A stretch of DNA of 64,000 nucleotides from JAAZKI01 sp012799905 (lineage in GTDB: Bacteria > Verrucomicrobiota > Lentisphaeria > Oligosphaerales > Oligosphaeraceae), in NCBI GenBank assembly GCA_050949415.1, contig JBMNFR010000012.1:186001-250000 (forward strand). Reading direction: 5' to 3'. Made by a program: the position numbers and the translations under genes. Shown one piece after another: positions 1-8,830 of this stretch; positions within the stretch are counted from its first letter, which is position 1, and each line of letters begins with the position of its first letter. The notes under the pieces are model-generated. The model saw only the letters and a list, made by a program, of their open reading frames with translations. It ran no database searches and was not told where the DNA came from.

Positions 1-733
1 TCTCGTCGTCCAAGCCGCGTTCCCGCAGTTCCTCGGCAAGAACCTGCGCATTCATTTTGATGCCGCTGAGCGGATTGCGCAATTCATGCACGACGCTGGC
101 GGAAAGCTTGCCGGCTAAAGCGATGTTTTCAGCGCGGGACAGTCTTTGGTTTGCTTGTTCCAGGCGGGTGAGCAGGCGCTGATAAGCAGCGGCGAGCCAA
201 ATTCCGGCGATGGCGGCGATGATTCCAGCAGCAGCGCTGACAGCGGCAATGCCGAAAGTCTGATTCTGGAGAGCGCCGCGCAGGCGCGTTTTTGGCAGCA
301 AGAGCCAGAGTTGACGGGTAGCGTCTGTCTGGCCTAAAGGGGCGGCATGGACGCGATAGGTGACGTCACCCAGGGTCAGTGTTGCTGGGGTTGTCGCCAG
401 GTGAGCTGTGGTTTCCGGGTCGAGTGGACTAAGGGTGCTGTTGAGGACAGCGTCGCCTTCAGTGATGATGATTTCGCAATCGGAAATTTGTTTGAGTTGG
501 GCGAGGAGTTTGTCCGAAGGCGGCAGATGGAGTTCGCTGACGATGCGAGCGAGGCTGGCGCTGCTGGATTGGAGGAGGCGATTTTCCAGGGCGGTGCGCG
601 CCATCCACAGGCCTAGGCCGCCGGCCATGGCAGCGGCGCCAGCGACCAGCAGGGCGATGGTCGCCAGCAGCCGTCGCCGCAGTTGGCGCTGGTCAGGATG
701 ATGCCGAGAGGTAATGGGCATGGTGTGACCCAT
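1..733 (-). CDS. Sensor histidine kinase, N-terminal part (runs off the window)
   Basis: A two-component sensor kinase whose 3' part lies beyond position 1. Reading leftward, the protein opens with a short basic stretch, then a transmembrane helix (about residues 20-45), an extracytoplasmic sensor segment of roughly 110 residues, a second Ala/Ile-rich transmembrane helix, and a linker leading into a HisKA phosphoacceptor box. The box reads SVVHELRNPLSGIKMNAQ, with the phosphorylatable His in HELRNP. The ATPase domain is not in the window. Two in-frame ATGs (733 and 721) are possible starts and neither has a good ribosome binding site; I give the longer. The partner response regulator is not visible. 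The family call is firm from the H-box and membrane topology; the ligand is unknown. Confidence 0.82.
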   Translation of the reverse strand, partial: MGHTMPITSRHHPDQRQLRRRLLATIALLVAGAAAMAGGLGLWMARTALENRLLQSSSASLARIVSELHLPPSDKLLAQLKQISDCEIIITEGDAVLNSTLSPLDPETTAHLATTPATLTLGDVTYRVHAAPLGQTDATRQLWLLLPKTRLRGALQNQTFGIAAVSAAAGIIAAIAGIWLAAAYQRLLTRLEQANQRLSRAENIALAGKLSASVVHELRNPLSGIKMNAQVLAEELRERGLDDE

Positions 734-947
734 GACAGCCAGGGGTAAGGATGGAACAAGGCGGCAAGAGGCATCGCCTCGCGCGCGCGTGTCAAAATTT
801 GGGAGGGTGGCCCCCCTTGGGTGGGTGGGGTCTGATTTCTAAGCCCGCAGGAAAAATAGGCTGTTACATGCCCTTTTTCAAACGGTTTTCAGAAGAATCA
901 TAGTTATTTTGTGCTTGAGTAGGATTTTGGAGGCACGCTGGCATCAT

Positions 948-1428
948 GCTACTATCGGCCAACTTCTTGTTTTTTGTGAAAGATTTTCCGGAAAACTAAT
1001 CGCCAAGCCGTTCCTCAGTCCACCCCAGGTTCCGCTTCGCTTCACCCGGGGTTATTCCCAGTGCCGCCTCTACGAGGCTCAGGCTTGGGGGGGGACTTCA
1101 CCCCCAGGTTCCGCTTCGCTTCACCTGGGGTTACTCATGGTGCCACCTCTACGAGGTTGGGGGTGGCCCTCAGGTCATTCTGGCCAAGCGGGAGGCGACT
1201 TGAAGTGTTTCTCCACGCCATCCGGCTGTTCAGGCTAAATAGTCAAAAAAACGATAGGCCAAATCGCGAATCCGCATGCAATCCTATCCCGACGAACAAC
1301 AACCATAGACAAAAATTTCCGTGTATTCCGCGTGTTCAGTGGTTACAAAAACAACCCTATAAAAAATCAGTGTTCATCTGTGTCCATCCGTGGTTAAAAA
1401 TAGGCTGTGGACGGCTAGTCCACCCTAA
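948..1428 (+). repeat. Dispersed intergenic repeat R1, copy A
   Basis: Near-full copy of a roughly 400-480 bp element also found at 5107-5535 (inverted), 21511-21916 and 56614-57042. It starts near TACTATC(C/G)GCCAACTTC, carries a CCCCAGGTTCCGCTTCGC block, a GATAGGCCAAATCGCGAA block and a TTCGTGGTTAAA/CATCCGTGGTTAAA block. It ends with the hairpin GTGGAC-N4/5-GTCCAC followed by CCCTAA. This copy has an internal duplication of the CCCCAGGTTCCG block. The rest of the gap 734-1501 holds no convincing gene. Overlapping open frames are conserved only because the DNA is. Confidence 0.9.
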
Positions 1429-1501
1429 GCTTTCCATGACTTTTGATTCAGTCTCAAGACCCGGAACTCAGAGTATCAATCGGTGCCTGACTTGACCACA
1501 C

Positions 1502-2461
1502 TCAGTTCCCCTCATTGTCCAGGGTATCTAAAATTCCTCTGATGTAGCCGATTGCAAACAGATTTCCCTGCATTGTATAGCCGAATTTTTCATTGCTTTC
1601 TCCCGCCATGGTCGGCGTATGGTCTGGGCGAATCAGGCAATCCGGGGCGTATTGCCTGGTGAGCCGAAGAAGCTCCGCCATATCGGTCGGGCCGTTGTCG
1701 TGAAACGTTTCTCGGAAACATTCCCGCGTGCCAGTCACATCCCGGAAATGCAGAAAGAAAATCCGTTTTCCGAATTCAGAAATCAGTTTGAAAACATCTT
1801 CGCCCATTGTGCGAAAAGTCGCCTGGCAGAAGGTGATTCCGTGACTTGGACTGCTGCTCAGATTCATCGCTTTCCGGTACGCGTCTGCGCTTGTCAGAAT
1901 CCGCGAATATCCGAGAAGCGGCGACACCGGCGGATCATCGGGATGCAGACCGAGCTTGACGCCCGCTTCCTCTGCCGCAGGAAGCACAGCACGCAGGAAA
2001 TATTCGTAATTCTTCCATACTTGCTCTTCTGAAATTTTCAGTTCAACGTCATTGTCGATTTCCCTGATATCAAAGCCGCTGGTCAGGGCACCGCCGCGTT
2101 CTTTCAGGTCATTGCGGGAGCGATACCAACCGATTCCGACCATGAAATTGTAACAGAGCAACTTCAGCCCGAGGCGGCCCATGTTGAGCAGCATCTTCCG
2201 GTATTTTTCCAGGTCTTCATCTCGACCAGGAAGGCCCATCTTGATCCGCGTCATGTCGAATTCGTCACCCTCAAGGGCATAAAGTTCAAATCCTGCCTCC
2301 GAAAAACGGTCACGCACGGTTTTCAGTGCATTGAAATCAGACGGATCAGCCAGGCCGCTCAATTCAGGCGCGGCTTTCGTAACAGCGTATTTCACCCCGA
2401 GTTGAGACGCCAGCGTCCACTGCAAATCCGGTTTCACCGGAAGCATAAGTCCTAGTTTCAT
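1502..2461 (-). CDS. uxuA: Mannonate dehydratase
   Basis: Dehydrates D-mannonate to 2-keto-3-deoxygluconate in hexuronate catabolism (EC 4.2.1.8), in the cytoplasm. Family hallmarks are present in order: GLHPDDPP at about 171-178, GITFCQATF near 198-206, FFLHFRDVTGT at about 235-245, HDNGPTDM near 254, and IRPDHTPTM near 277. These include the metal-binding His/Cys/His/Asp residues of this TIM-barrel enzyme. At about 319 residues it is shorter than E. coli UxuA (394). The ATG at 2461 is preferred over the upstream TTG at 2479 because MKLGLMLPVK matches the usual family start and an AGGG lies about 10 nt upstream. No uxaC or uxuB is adjacent. The repeat array at 2496-2980 lies directly upstream, so any promoter must sit in or beyond it. 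Confidence 0.92.
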   Translation of the reverse strand: MKLGLMLPVKPDLQWTLASQLGVKYAVTKAAPELSGLADPSDFNALKTVRDRFSEAGFELYALEGDEFDMTRIKMGLPGRDEDLEKYRKMLLNMGRLGLKLLCYNFMVGIGWYRSRNDLKERGGALTSGFDIREIDNDVELKISEEQVWKNYEYFLRAVLPAAEEAGVKLGLHPDDPPVSPLLGYSRILTSADAYRKAMNLSSSPSHGITFCQATFRTMGEDVFKLISEFGKRIFFLHFRDVTGTRECFRETFHDNGPTDMAELLRLTRQYAPDCLIRPDHTPTMAGESNEKFGYTMQGNLFAIGYIRGILDTLDNEGN

Positions 2462-2495
2462 GGTCAGAACCCTGTACAACTATCGGTTAACTTAC

Positions 2496-2980
2496 CTCGC
2501 CCCTAACGAATTGTGAATTGTGAATTGTGAATTATGAATTATGAAATGCGCCTCAACATTCAGCATTCAGCATTCAGCATTCAGCATTCAGCATTCTCGC
2601 CCCTCGCCCCTAACGAATTGTGAATTGTGAATTGTGAATTATGAATTATGAAATGCGCCTCAACATTCAGCATTCAGCATTCAGCATTCAACATTCAACA
2701 TTCAACATTCAACATTCTCGCCCCTCGCCCCTAATGAATTGTGAATTGTGAATTATGAATTATGAATTATGAAATGCGCCTCAGCATTCAGCATTCAACA
2801 TTCAGCATTCAACATTCAACATTCAGCATTCTCGCCCCTCGCCCCTAATTCTCGCCCCTCGCCCCTAATTCTCGCCCCTCGCCCCTAATTCTCGCCCCTC
2901 GCCCCTAATTCTCGCCCCTCGCCCCTCGCCCCTCGCCCCTCGCCCCTAATTCTCGCCCCTCGCCCCTAAAAAAGCCCCTA
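2496..2980. repeat. Composite heptanucleotide tandem-repeat array
   Basis: Built from three different 7-bp units: GAATTGT/GAATTAT, CATTCAG/CATTCAA and CGCCCCT. They are arranged as three higher-order copies of about 115 bp (starting near 2496, 2597 and 2716), each in the order CGCCCCT-TAA, GAATTGT run, GAAATGCGCCTCA, CATTCAG run. After about 2830 the array collapses to a roughly 20-bp unit, TCTCGCCCCTCGCCCCTAAT, repeated until the stop codon of the sugar kinase gene. It fills the whole gap between uxuA and the pfkB-type gene and holds no gene. It resembles the short tandemly repeated (STRR) heptamers known in cyanobacteria. Confidence 0.95.
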
Positions 2981-2981
2981 A

Positions 2982-4130
2982 TTACTCGCCTTGATTGGCT
3001 GGGCCGAGCCAAGCGCCGTCGTCGCCTTGCTTCCAGCCTTGGGCATTGAGGGTGAAGGGGACTGTTTGCCAGCCGCTCTTGATGCGCGCCATGGTCTCGT
3101 CCCAGGATTTGATGCCGCCGAGGGAATCCGGCGCTTCGACATTGCAGGCGCCGACGGCAGCCGCGAAGAATCCGGCTTCGCGCAGGGACTGGCCGCGCAT
3201 GAGCGCCGTCAGAAACGCAGCGATGCTAGCGTCGCCAGCGCCGGTAGCGCCCATGAATTTGTCTTCCTTGTAAATGGGGAACCACATTTCGCGGTCGGCC
3301 CAGGCTTGGAGGTCAGCGGGTTTGCTGGCGCCCATCGTCGCCAGGCGCTTTTGGCTGGCGGTGCGGATGTACATGCCGCGCTTGCCGAGTTTGATGGCGC
3401 TGACAGCGGCGCCCATTCCGATGAGGGTATCGCCAAGGCGGTGGAGTTCTTCGGGGGGGAGATTGTCGCCCTGGCCAAAGCGGTCTGGGTTCAGCATGTA
3501 GAGCAATTCATCGGCGCTGGGCATAAAGACGTCGACATCTGGCAGGAGTGCGGCTAAGACTCCCTTCCAGTCGACTTTGCCGGCTGGTCCGGCTGGGTCA
3601 GGCATGCCCGGGTCCATTGAAGTGGTGAGGCCGCTGGCCTTGGCCTGGCGGTACATGGCGCGCAGTTCGCGGCCGTTGTCCTGGTACATGGCTGCCATGA
3701 AGGACGGATAGCCGAAATGGAAGAGGTGCGCTTTAGCCACGGCTTTCCAGTTCACGTCGTTGGCGACGTAGTCAGCATTGGCGCCAGGGCAGTGCAGGAA
3801 GATGCGGTCAATGCCGGGAATGTTGATGACGATCGAATACGACGTGTCGGCTTCAGGGGAGATGGTCATGCCGGTTTCCAGGCCAGGGGCGCGCCGGCGG
3901 ATCACGTCCAGGACAGATTGACCGAATGAGTCGTTGCCGATTTTTCCCATTAGGGTGACTGGCACGCCCAGAATGTGCATGGTCATGCCGGTGTTGGAAA
4001 CAGCCCCGCCCGTGGCGATGGTCGGAGCGCCGACTTCGTACAGGCGGCCAGGCTCAAGGTCAAAGTGGTGGTCGACATGAGGGATGATGTCAAGGCAGAT
4101 GTGTCCAGCAACAACAGCGCGTTTTTCCAT
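2982..4130 (-). CDS. PfkB-family carbohydrate kinase
   Basis: ATP-dependent sugar or nucleoside kinase of the ribokinase/PfkB fold. GGAVSNTG at 41-48 is the substrate-binding signature. The second signature GATGAGDAS at 294-302 contains the anion hole and the catalytic base Asp300. At 382 residues it is longer than a typical 300-320 residue member, with an extra segment around residues 255-290. The ATG at 4130 follows a clear AAGGAG. It sits 25 nt after mreC on the same strand and is probably cotranscribed. The TAA stop at 2982-2984 directly abuts the heptamer array. The sugar cannot be read from sequence. Confidence 0.88.
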   Translation of the reverse strand: MEKRAVVAGHICLDIIPHVDHHFDLEPGRLYEVGAPTIATGGAVSNTGMTMHILGVPVTLMGKIGNDSFGQSVLDVIRRRAPGLETGMTISPEADTSYSIVINIPGIDRIFLHCPGANADYVANDVNWKAVAKAHLFHFGYPSFMAAMYQDNGRELRAMYRQAKASGLTTSMDPGMPDPAGPAGKVDWKGVLAALLPDVDVFMPSADELLYMLNPDRFGQGDNLPPEELHRLGDTLIGMGAAVSAIKLGKRGMYIRTASQKRLATMGASKPADLQAWADREMWFPIYKEDKFMGATGAGDASIAAFLTALMRGQSLREAGFFAAAVGACNVEAPDSLGGIKSWDETMARIKSGWQTVPFTLNAQGWKQGDDGAWLGPANQGE

Positions 4131-4155
4131 GATTCGTGTGCTCCTTTGGATAAAG

Positions 4156-5028
4156 TTACGGGTTCAATTTAGGGGAAACTGGGCAGACGATAGTGACAAA
4201 ACGGGTGACGGCAAAGTCAGCCAGCGGGGTCATGTAGGCTCTGGCCCTGGCTTGGCCGATGACAGTGACTAGGGTGTTGGATTCATCCGGGGTGAGGACG
4301 CCGACTGGCAGTCCAGGCGGAATCCAACCGCCAAGGCCCGAGGTGATGACGAGGCGGCTGCTTGTTTCAGCGGCTTCTTTGGGCAGAAAGTCGATCTGAC
4401 AGCTGGGTGGAGAATGGCCATGCAGACCGGGTGCGCCGTGGATAATGCCGGTGAATGGCGTGTCCGCGATGGCGACGCTGAAGCGGCAGCCGGGAGAGGC
4501 GATCGTCTCAATGACAGCGGTGCGCTGGAAGACCTCGGAGACGCGGCCGATGACGTTGGAGCCAGCCAAGACGATAGCGCCGACAGTGACGCCGTCAGCA
4601 CTGCCTTTGCCGATGGTAAAGGTCCAGTTCCAGGTGGTGGGGTCACGGCTGAGGACATGGGCGACCAGCACGCGCCAGGTCGGAAACGGCGGCAGATCGA
4701 GGATTTTCCGGAGTTCGGCGTTCTCCTGGGCAAGGGAGTCGCAGGCGGCAGCGTTGATTTCAGCCAGTCGCAAGCGTTGTTCCTGCTCATACCGTTTTTG
4801 CCGAGCCTTGGTCGGCGTGAGCCAGGCAAACAAATCACTAGTGACGTCTTCAACCGTTCGCCAAGCAGCCGCAAAAGGCGTTGCCATGCCAAGAGCCATG
4901 CGGCGGCCAAAAGAACTCATGCCCAATCCCAGCATGAGCAGGACGGCAAGAGCGCCCAGCAAAGCAAACAATTGGCGAAAAGAAACATTGAACATGGACA
5001 ATATGCTTGGCGCGGGGCTGGCGCCCAC
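4156..5028 (-). CDS. mreC: Rod shape-determining protein MreC
   Basis: Bitopic cell-shape protein that links MreB filaments to the peptidoglycan synthesis machinery. Residues about 15-38 form one membrane helix. A charged helical/coiled-coil region (about 60-105, ending AQENAELRKILDLP) follows. The periplasmic beta-barrel region contains GKGSADGVTVGAIVL and SNVIGRVSEV, typical of MreC. The GTG at 5028 (AGG four nt upstream) and an ATG at 4995 are both possible starts; the shorter form still keeps the whole helix. It is followed at 25 nt by the sugar kinase. mreB and mreD are not in the window, so mreC is separated from its usual operon partners. Confidence 0.88.
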   Translation of the reverse strand: MGASPAPSILSMFNVSFRQLFALLGALAVLLMLGLGMSSFGRRMALGMATPFAAAWRTVEDVTSDLFAWLTPTKARQKRYEQEQRLRLAEINAAACDSLAQENAELRKILDLPPFPTWRVLVAHVLSRDPTTWNWTFTIGKGSADGVTVGAIVLAGSNVIGRVSEVFQRTAVIETIASPGCRFSVAIADTPFTGIIHGAPGLHGHSPPSCQIDFLPKEAAETSSRLVITSGLGGWIPPGLPVGVLTPDESNTLVTVIGQARARAYMTPLADFAVTRFVTIVCPVSPKLNP

Positions 5029-5106
5029 AACCTAATTCTTTAACCACGGATGGATACTAAACTTTGTTTTGGGTTGTTTTTTAACCACGGATGGACACGG
5101 ATGAAC

Positions 5107-5535
5107 TTAGGGTGGACTACCGTCCACAGCCTATTTTTTTAACCACGAAAAAACACGAAAGGGCACGAAAATTTTGTTTTTTGGGTTGTTGTAACCACTG
5201 AACACGCGGAATATACGGAAATTTTTGTGTATGGTTGTTGTTCGTCGGGATAGGATTGCATGCGGATTTGCGATTTGGCCTATCGTTTTTTGACTATTCA
5301 GCCTGAACAGCCGGATGGCGTGGAGAAACACTTCAAGTCGCCTCCCGCTTGGCCAGAATGACCTGAGGGCCACCCCAACCTCGTAGAGGTGGCACCATGA
5401 GTAACCCCAGGTGAAGCGGAGCGGAACCTGGGGGTGAAGTCCCCCCCCCCAAGCTTGAGCCTCGGAGAGGCGGCACAAAAGCGTTGACTTGAAGAAAATC
5501 TTTTCCAAAAAACAAGAAGTTGGCGGATAGTAGTA
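5107..5535 (-). repeat. Dispersed intergenic repeat R1, copy B (inverted)
   Basis: Inverted near-full copy. On the + strand it begins TTAGGGTGGACTACCGTCCA, the terminal hairpin, and ends at GGCGGATAGTAGTA. Just outside it, 5039-5106 and 5538-5610 hold shorter pieces of the same theme (AACCACGGATGGACACGG and AACCACTGAATACACAGAA). There is no coding sequence between mreC and the 26-bp array. Confidence 0.9.
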
Positions 5536-5638
5536 CGGATTTTTTATAGGGTTGTTTTTATAACCACTGAATACACAGAATACACGGAAACTTTGTCTAT
5601 GATTGTCGCTTTGGCAGATGGGCTTTCTTTTGCCTGCC

Positions 5639-5848
5639 GTATGTACCTCGCTTGCAGAAGCATGTAGTTCAAACTTTAGTTTGCTGTATGTAGTTCAAGC
5701 TTTAGCTTGCCGTATGTACCTCGCTTGCAGGAGCATGTAGTTCAAACTTTAGTTTGCTGTATGTAGTTCAAGCTTTAGCTTGCCGTACGTAGTACAGCCT
5801 TTAGGCTGCCGTACGTAGTTCAGCTTTAGCTTGCAGTATGTAGTAGAA
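5639..5848. repeat. Tandem 26-bp repeat array with palindromic cores
   Basis: About eight imperfect units of the pattern GTATGTAGTTCA followed by a short palindrome and TTGCC. The palindrome arms differ between units but stay complementary: CAAACT/AGTTTG, CAAGCT/AGCTTG and CAGCCT/AGGCTG around a TT loop. Related units occur at 9889-9970, 47315-47348 and 57066-57112. Confidence 0.9.
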
Positions 5849-6004
5849 ATTCTCGCCCCTCGCCCCTCGCCCCTCGCCCCTAATTCTCGCCCCTCGCCCC
5901 TAATTCTCGCCCCTCGCCCCTCGCCCCTCGCCCCTAATTCTCGCCCCTCGCCCCTCGCCCCTAATTCTCGCCCCTCGCCCCTAATTCTCGCCCCTCGCCC
6001 CTAG
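5849..6004. repeat. CGCCCCT heptamer array
   Basis: Runs of TCTCGCCCCT(CGCCCCT)n separated by AAT, with 2-4 heptamers per block. The array ends two bases before the TAA stop of the secreted acidic-tailed protein (6006-6008). Confidence 0.95.
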
Positions 6005-6005
6005 T

Positions 6006-6791
6006 TTAGAACCAAAGGTTTTCCGCTGGCTTTGGCGCCGGTTTCGGCGCCGGTTTCGCAGCAGGTTTTTCTTCTGCCGCTGGTTTCTTCTCCTCTGCCG
6101 CCGGCTTCTCAGCCGGTTTTTTATCTTTTGCGTCGTCGTCTTTTTTGTCTGCTTCTTCTGCTTCTTCTGTTGTTTCAGCTGTTTCTGCCGCCTTTTCGTC
6201 TTTTTCTTCGCTGGCGTCTTTTTCGTCTTCTGTTGCTGCTTCGGCCTCTGGTTCTGGCGGCGGTGTTGTTTTTTCGATGAGTGTGATGGTCGGAACTGGC
6301 GTCAGCGGCACATTTGGGAAGGCGCTGATCAGGGTTGCCTCTTCGGCGGTTTCTGGGCAGGCAAACAGGAGTTTGACCACAGCTGGTCCTTTTTGGACAA
6401 CGCGGCGCAGGTCGAAGACATTGTTGTTCTCCAAGGCCATGCCCTTGCATTCATATTCAGCGCCGCCGGCTCGCAGGCGATAGTCCAGGGTGCTCAGGGA
6501 GCGGTTTGGCAGGACTGCAACCGTGAAAATCAGGAAAACTTCGCCGTCGCCAGGGGCGACTTCCACCCGCAGCCCCTCGGGCACGATGTCGACTGGGTTG
6601 GCCTCGTCATTGGCTATGGCGCTCTCCAAGTTGACAAAAATAACAGGAGCGGAGGTGCGTTGCATGCGTTCAATGGCGCCGGCATGGATTTTGGCCGAGA
6701 AGGGCGGGGCGGCGTGAGTGCAAAAGGCCGCGCCCAAGACAGTCAGGCAGAACAGATAGCGAAGTTGAGAAAACGCGGATTTTGCCTTCAT
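6006..6791 (-). CDS. Secreted protein with acidic Glu/Lys/Pro-rich tail
   Basis: Not recognised. Residues 1-27 form a Sec signal peptide ending at about HAA-PP. Residues 28-170 form a compact beta-rich domain with repeated Val/Leu strands. From about residue 175 the chain becomes a low-complexity tail: first an acidic E/D/A block, then alternating Lys-Pro-Ala-Glu, then APKPAPKPAENLWF. Such Pro/Lys/Glu tails usually span the periplasm or wall. It starts at the ATG at 6791 with AAAGGA upstream and follows rph by 35 nt, so the two are likely cotranscribed. Its stop abuts a heptamer array. Confidence 0.72.
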   Translation of the reverse strand: MKAKSAFSQLRYLFCLTVLGAAFCTHAAPPFSAKIHAGAIERMQRTSAPVIFVNLESAIANDEANPVDIVPEGLRVEVAPGDGEVFLIFTVAVLPNRSLSTLDYRLRAGGAEYECKGMALENNNVFDLRRVVQKGPAVVKLLFACPETAEEATLISAFPNVPLTPVPTITLIEKTTPPPEPEAEAATEDEKDASEEKDEKAAETAETTEEAEEADKKDDDAKDKKPAEKPAAEEKKPAAEEKPAAKPAPKPAPKPAENLWF

Positions 6792-6826
6792 GGCGTCGTC
6801 CTTTCAAGGTGAGAATACGTTTTAAA

Positions 6827-7558
6827 TCATTGCACCCGGCCAGCGACAGCGCTTTGCAAGGCAAACACGCCTTCTAGCCCGCGCCTAGCCAGGCTGAGCA
6901 TTTTTTTCAATTCAGCGTCCGAGAAGGTTGCTTCTTCGCCGCTGCCTTGAATTTCAACGTAACGGCCACTGTCAGTCATAACGATATTCATGTCAACATC
7001 AGCGGCCGAATCTTCTTCGTAGCACAGGTCAAGCAGCGGCTTCCCGTCAATCAGACCGACGCTGACCGCAGCGACCTGGGCGATGATCGGGTTTTCCGTG
7101 ATTATGCCGTCCTTGAGCAGCTTGGCAGCAGCCAGTTGCAGGGCGACCGAGGCGCCAGTAATTGACGCGCAGCGGGTCCCGCCGTCAGCATCAATCACAT
7201 CGCAGTCAACATGCAGAGTCAAACCCGGCAGTTTAGACAAGTCAACGACAGCGCGCAGTGAACGGCCGATCAGACGCTGGATTTCAGCGGAGCGGCCAGA
7301 CAATTTGCCGCGGATGACTTCGCGTTCAGTGCGCTGGGCCGTGGAGGCGGGGAGCATCTGGTATTCCGCAGTGATCCAGCCACCAGGGACATTTTGCTCC
7401 TTCATCCAGCGGGGCACGCCGGTTTCGACGCTGACTGCGCAGAGGACGCGGGTGTTTCCAAACGACGCCAGCACAGAGCCGGCCGGATGGCGCTGATAGC
7501 CCGGGACAAAGGAAACTGGCCGCAATTCATTCGCTTGGCGTTTATCTTTACGTGTCAT
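6827..7558 (-). CDS. rph: Ribonuclease PH
   Basis: Phosphorolytic 3'-exoribonuclease that trims tRNA precursors and other RNA 3' ends. The family signatures are all present: GGWITAEYQMLP near residues 59-70, RGKLSGRSAEIQRLIGRSLR at about 83-102, VDCDVIDADGGTRCASITGA at about 117-136, and DLCYEEDSAADVDMN near 178-192. The length of 243 matches the family. The RDP box used for phosphate binding is normal except TAQRTERE replaces the more usual Arg-rich form. It is followed by the secreted acidic protein in the same direction. Rph often sits near PurNTPase and racemase genes, which are absent here. Confidence 0.96.
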   Translation of the reverse strand: MTRKDKRQANELRPVSFVPGYQRHPAGSVLASFGNTRVLCAVSVETGVPRWMKEQNVPGGWITAEYQMLPASTAQRTEREVIRGKLSGRSAEIQRLIGRSLRAVVDLSKLPGLTLHVDCDVIDADGGTRCASITGASVALQLAAAKLLKDGIITENPIIAQVAAVSVGLIDGKPLLDLCYEEDSAADVDMNIVMTDSGRYVEIQGSGEEATFSDAELKKMLSLARRGLEGVFALQSAVAGRVQ

Positions 7559-7699
7559 GTTGGTTTATTTCTTCGGTTGATGTATGTTATCTGGTTTATT
7601 TTAGCCATCCCCGCCGGTCGGGAAAATGGCGTGCTGCCGGTCAGGGCAGCGGTGTTTTGTCACTTCTTATAACTTGCCCTCGGAAGGACGCATTGCCAG

Positions 7700-8830
7700 T
7701 TGTCACGTCATATTTTCATCAAAAGCTTTGAAATTTTGACCCTGGCGCTGGTTGGCTTGGCTGTCTTGGTTGGTTGCGAGCAGCAGCCTGTTCCGCCCTA
7801 TAATCGCCTGAATGGTCAGCTGCTTTTGGAGGCATGCGGAGCCATGGCGCAAGGGCGTCATGACGAGGCCGAGGCCGCCCTGCAACGGCTGGTCGACTTG
7901 GAGCCGGGAAACAGCTTTGCCGTTGACGCGCTTCGGCATGAGGAGCGTCGTCGGCACTTGGAGGCAACCAACCTAATGCTGGCGACGGGCGATTATCACC
8001 AGCTGCGGCTTTTCTTGGCCAGGATTGAAAAAGAGGGCGCCAGCAGCCCAGAGCTGTTGACGCTGCGATCAGTGGCAGATGGCTTGGAAGCGCTGACCGC
8101 AGTATGCGCCCGGCGACCGTGGGAGACCTCGGGCGATGTCGAAAAAGCCCTGGACGACCTGGAGCCGCATGTCGCAGCCTTGGCGGATTCAAGCCGTTTT
8201 CAAGAATTCCACCGGCAGTTGCAGTCTGACTTGGCGGTGTTGCGAGAACGCGAACTCCAGGCGAAGATTGACGCGGCTTTGACCGCCTTGGACGAGGCTG
8301 CGTTTGTCGGCGTCGACACAGTTTTTGCACAAGCCGAGGCTTTTCGCCGGAACTTTCCCCAGCATATGTTTTCCAAGTGCTGGCAAGAGTTGCCGACGTT
8401 GACTACTGCGGCGGCGCTGCGGAAGCTGGTCGGAAGCGGCGCTGGCATGGCAACTGCGGACAGTCGGACAGCTCTGGCAGTGGCAGGAGTGATGGTGTGG
8501 GAACGGCTGGCGCCGCCTGTGCAGGCGGAGTTGGCTAAAATGATGTCTCGGGAGAGTAAATCACTGCCTTTGTGTCGGCGGTGGATAGTGGTCAGGCAAA
8601 TGGACACCAAGGCCGGCTATGAGGACTTGCTGGTCAGGTTGCGGGCGGAGCGGCCGCAGCTCGGGCTGCCGTCGGCCCTGGTTGCCAGATATGTTTCCAA
8701 AGGCTTGGTGAGCAGCCAGGAGCAGCTGGCCTGGTGCTGGCAGTCGCCTTGCCCGGGAGTGACTGAGTTGTTTTCTCGCCTTCAACAGATACGAACCAAA
8801 AACAATCCTAATTCGACAAGGAAAAAATGA
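7700..8830 (+). CDS. Lipoprotein, TPR-like helical
   Basis: Not assigned to a named family. The N-terminus is a lipoprotein signal with lipobox LAVLVGC (Cys at residue 26), so the mature protein is lipid-anchored. The rest is all alpha-helical, with a first TPR-like unit (EACGAMAQGRHDEAEAALQR) and further helical pairs. It starts at TTG 7700 with GGAAGGA 12 nt upstream; no in-frame ATG precedes the signal. The stop TGA overlaps the ATG of the downstream prolyl isomerase (ATGA), indicating translational coupling and a shared envelope role, for example in outer membrane protein handling. That role is inferred from the neighbour only. Confidence 0.7.
   Translation: MSRHIFIKSFEILTLALVGLAVLVGCEQQPVPPYNRLNGQLLLEACGAMAQGRHDEAEAALQRLVDLEPGNSFAVDALRHEERRRHLEATNLMLATGDYHQLRLFLARIEKEGASSPELLTLRSVADGLEALTAVCARRPWETSGDVEKALDDLEPHVAALADSSRFQEFHRQLQSDLAVLRERELQAKIDAALTALDEAAFVGVDTVFAQAEAFRRNFPQHMFSKCWQELPTLTTAAALRKLVGSGAGMATADSRTALAVAGVMVWERLAPPVQAELAKMMSRESKSLPLCRRWIVVRQMDTKAGYEDLLVRLRAERPQLGLPSALVARYVSKGLVSSQEQLAWCWQSPCPGVTELFSRLQQIRTKNNPNSTRKK

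Noticed and set aside
909..1495. Open frames over repeat R1 (also at 5131-5515, 21403-21906 and 56574-57010) with similar protein text
   Set aside because: They look conserved only because the DNA repeat is. The same block is open in several frames and interrupted or shifted between copies, with no ribosome binding sites.
5639..5848. CRISPR array
   Set aside because: The 26-bp units are contiguous with no unique spacers, are palindromic internally, and no cas gene is near.
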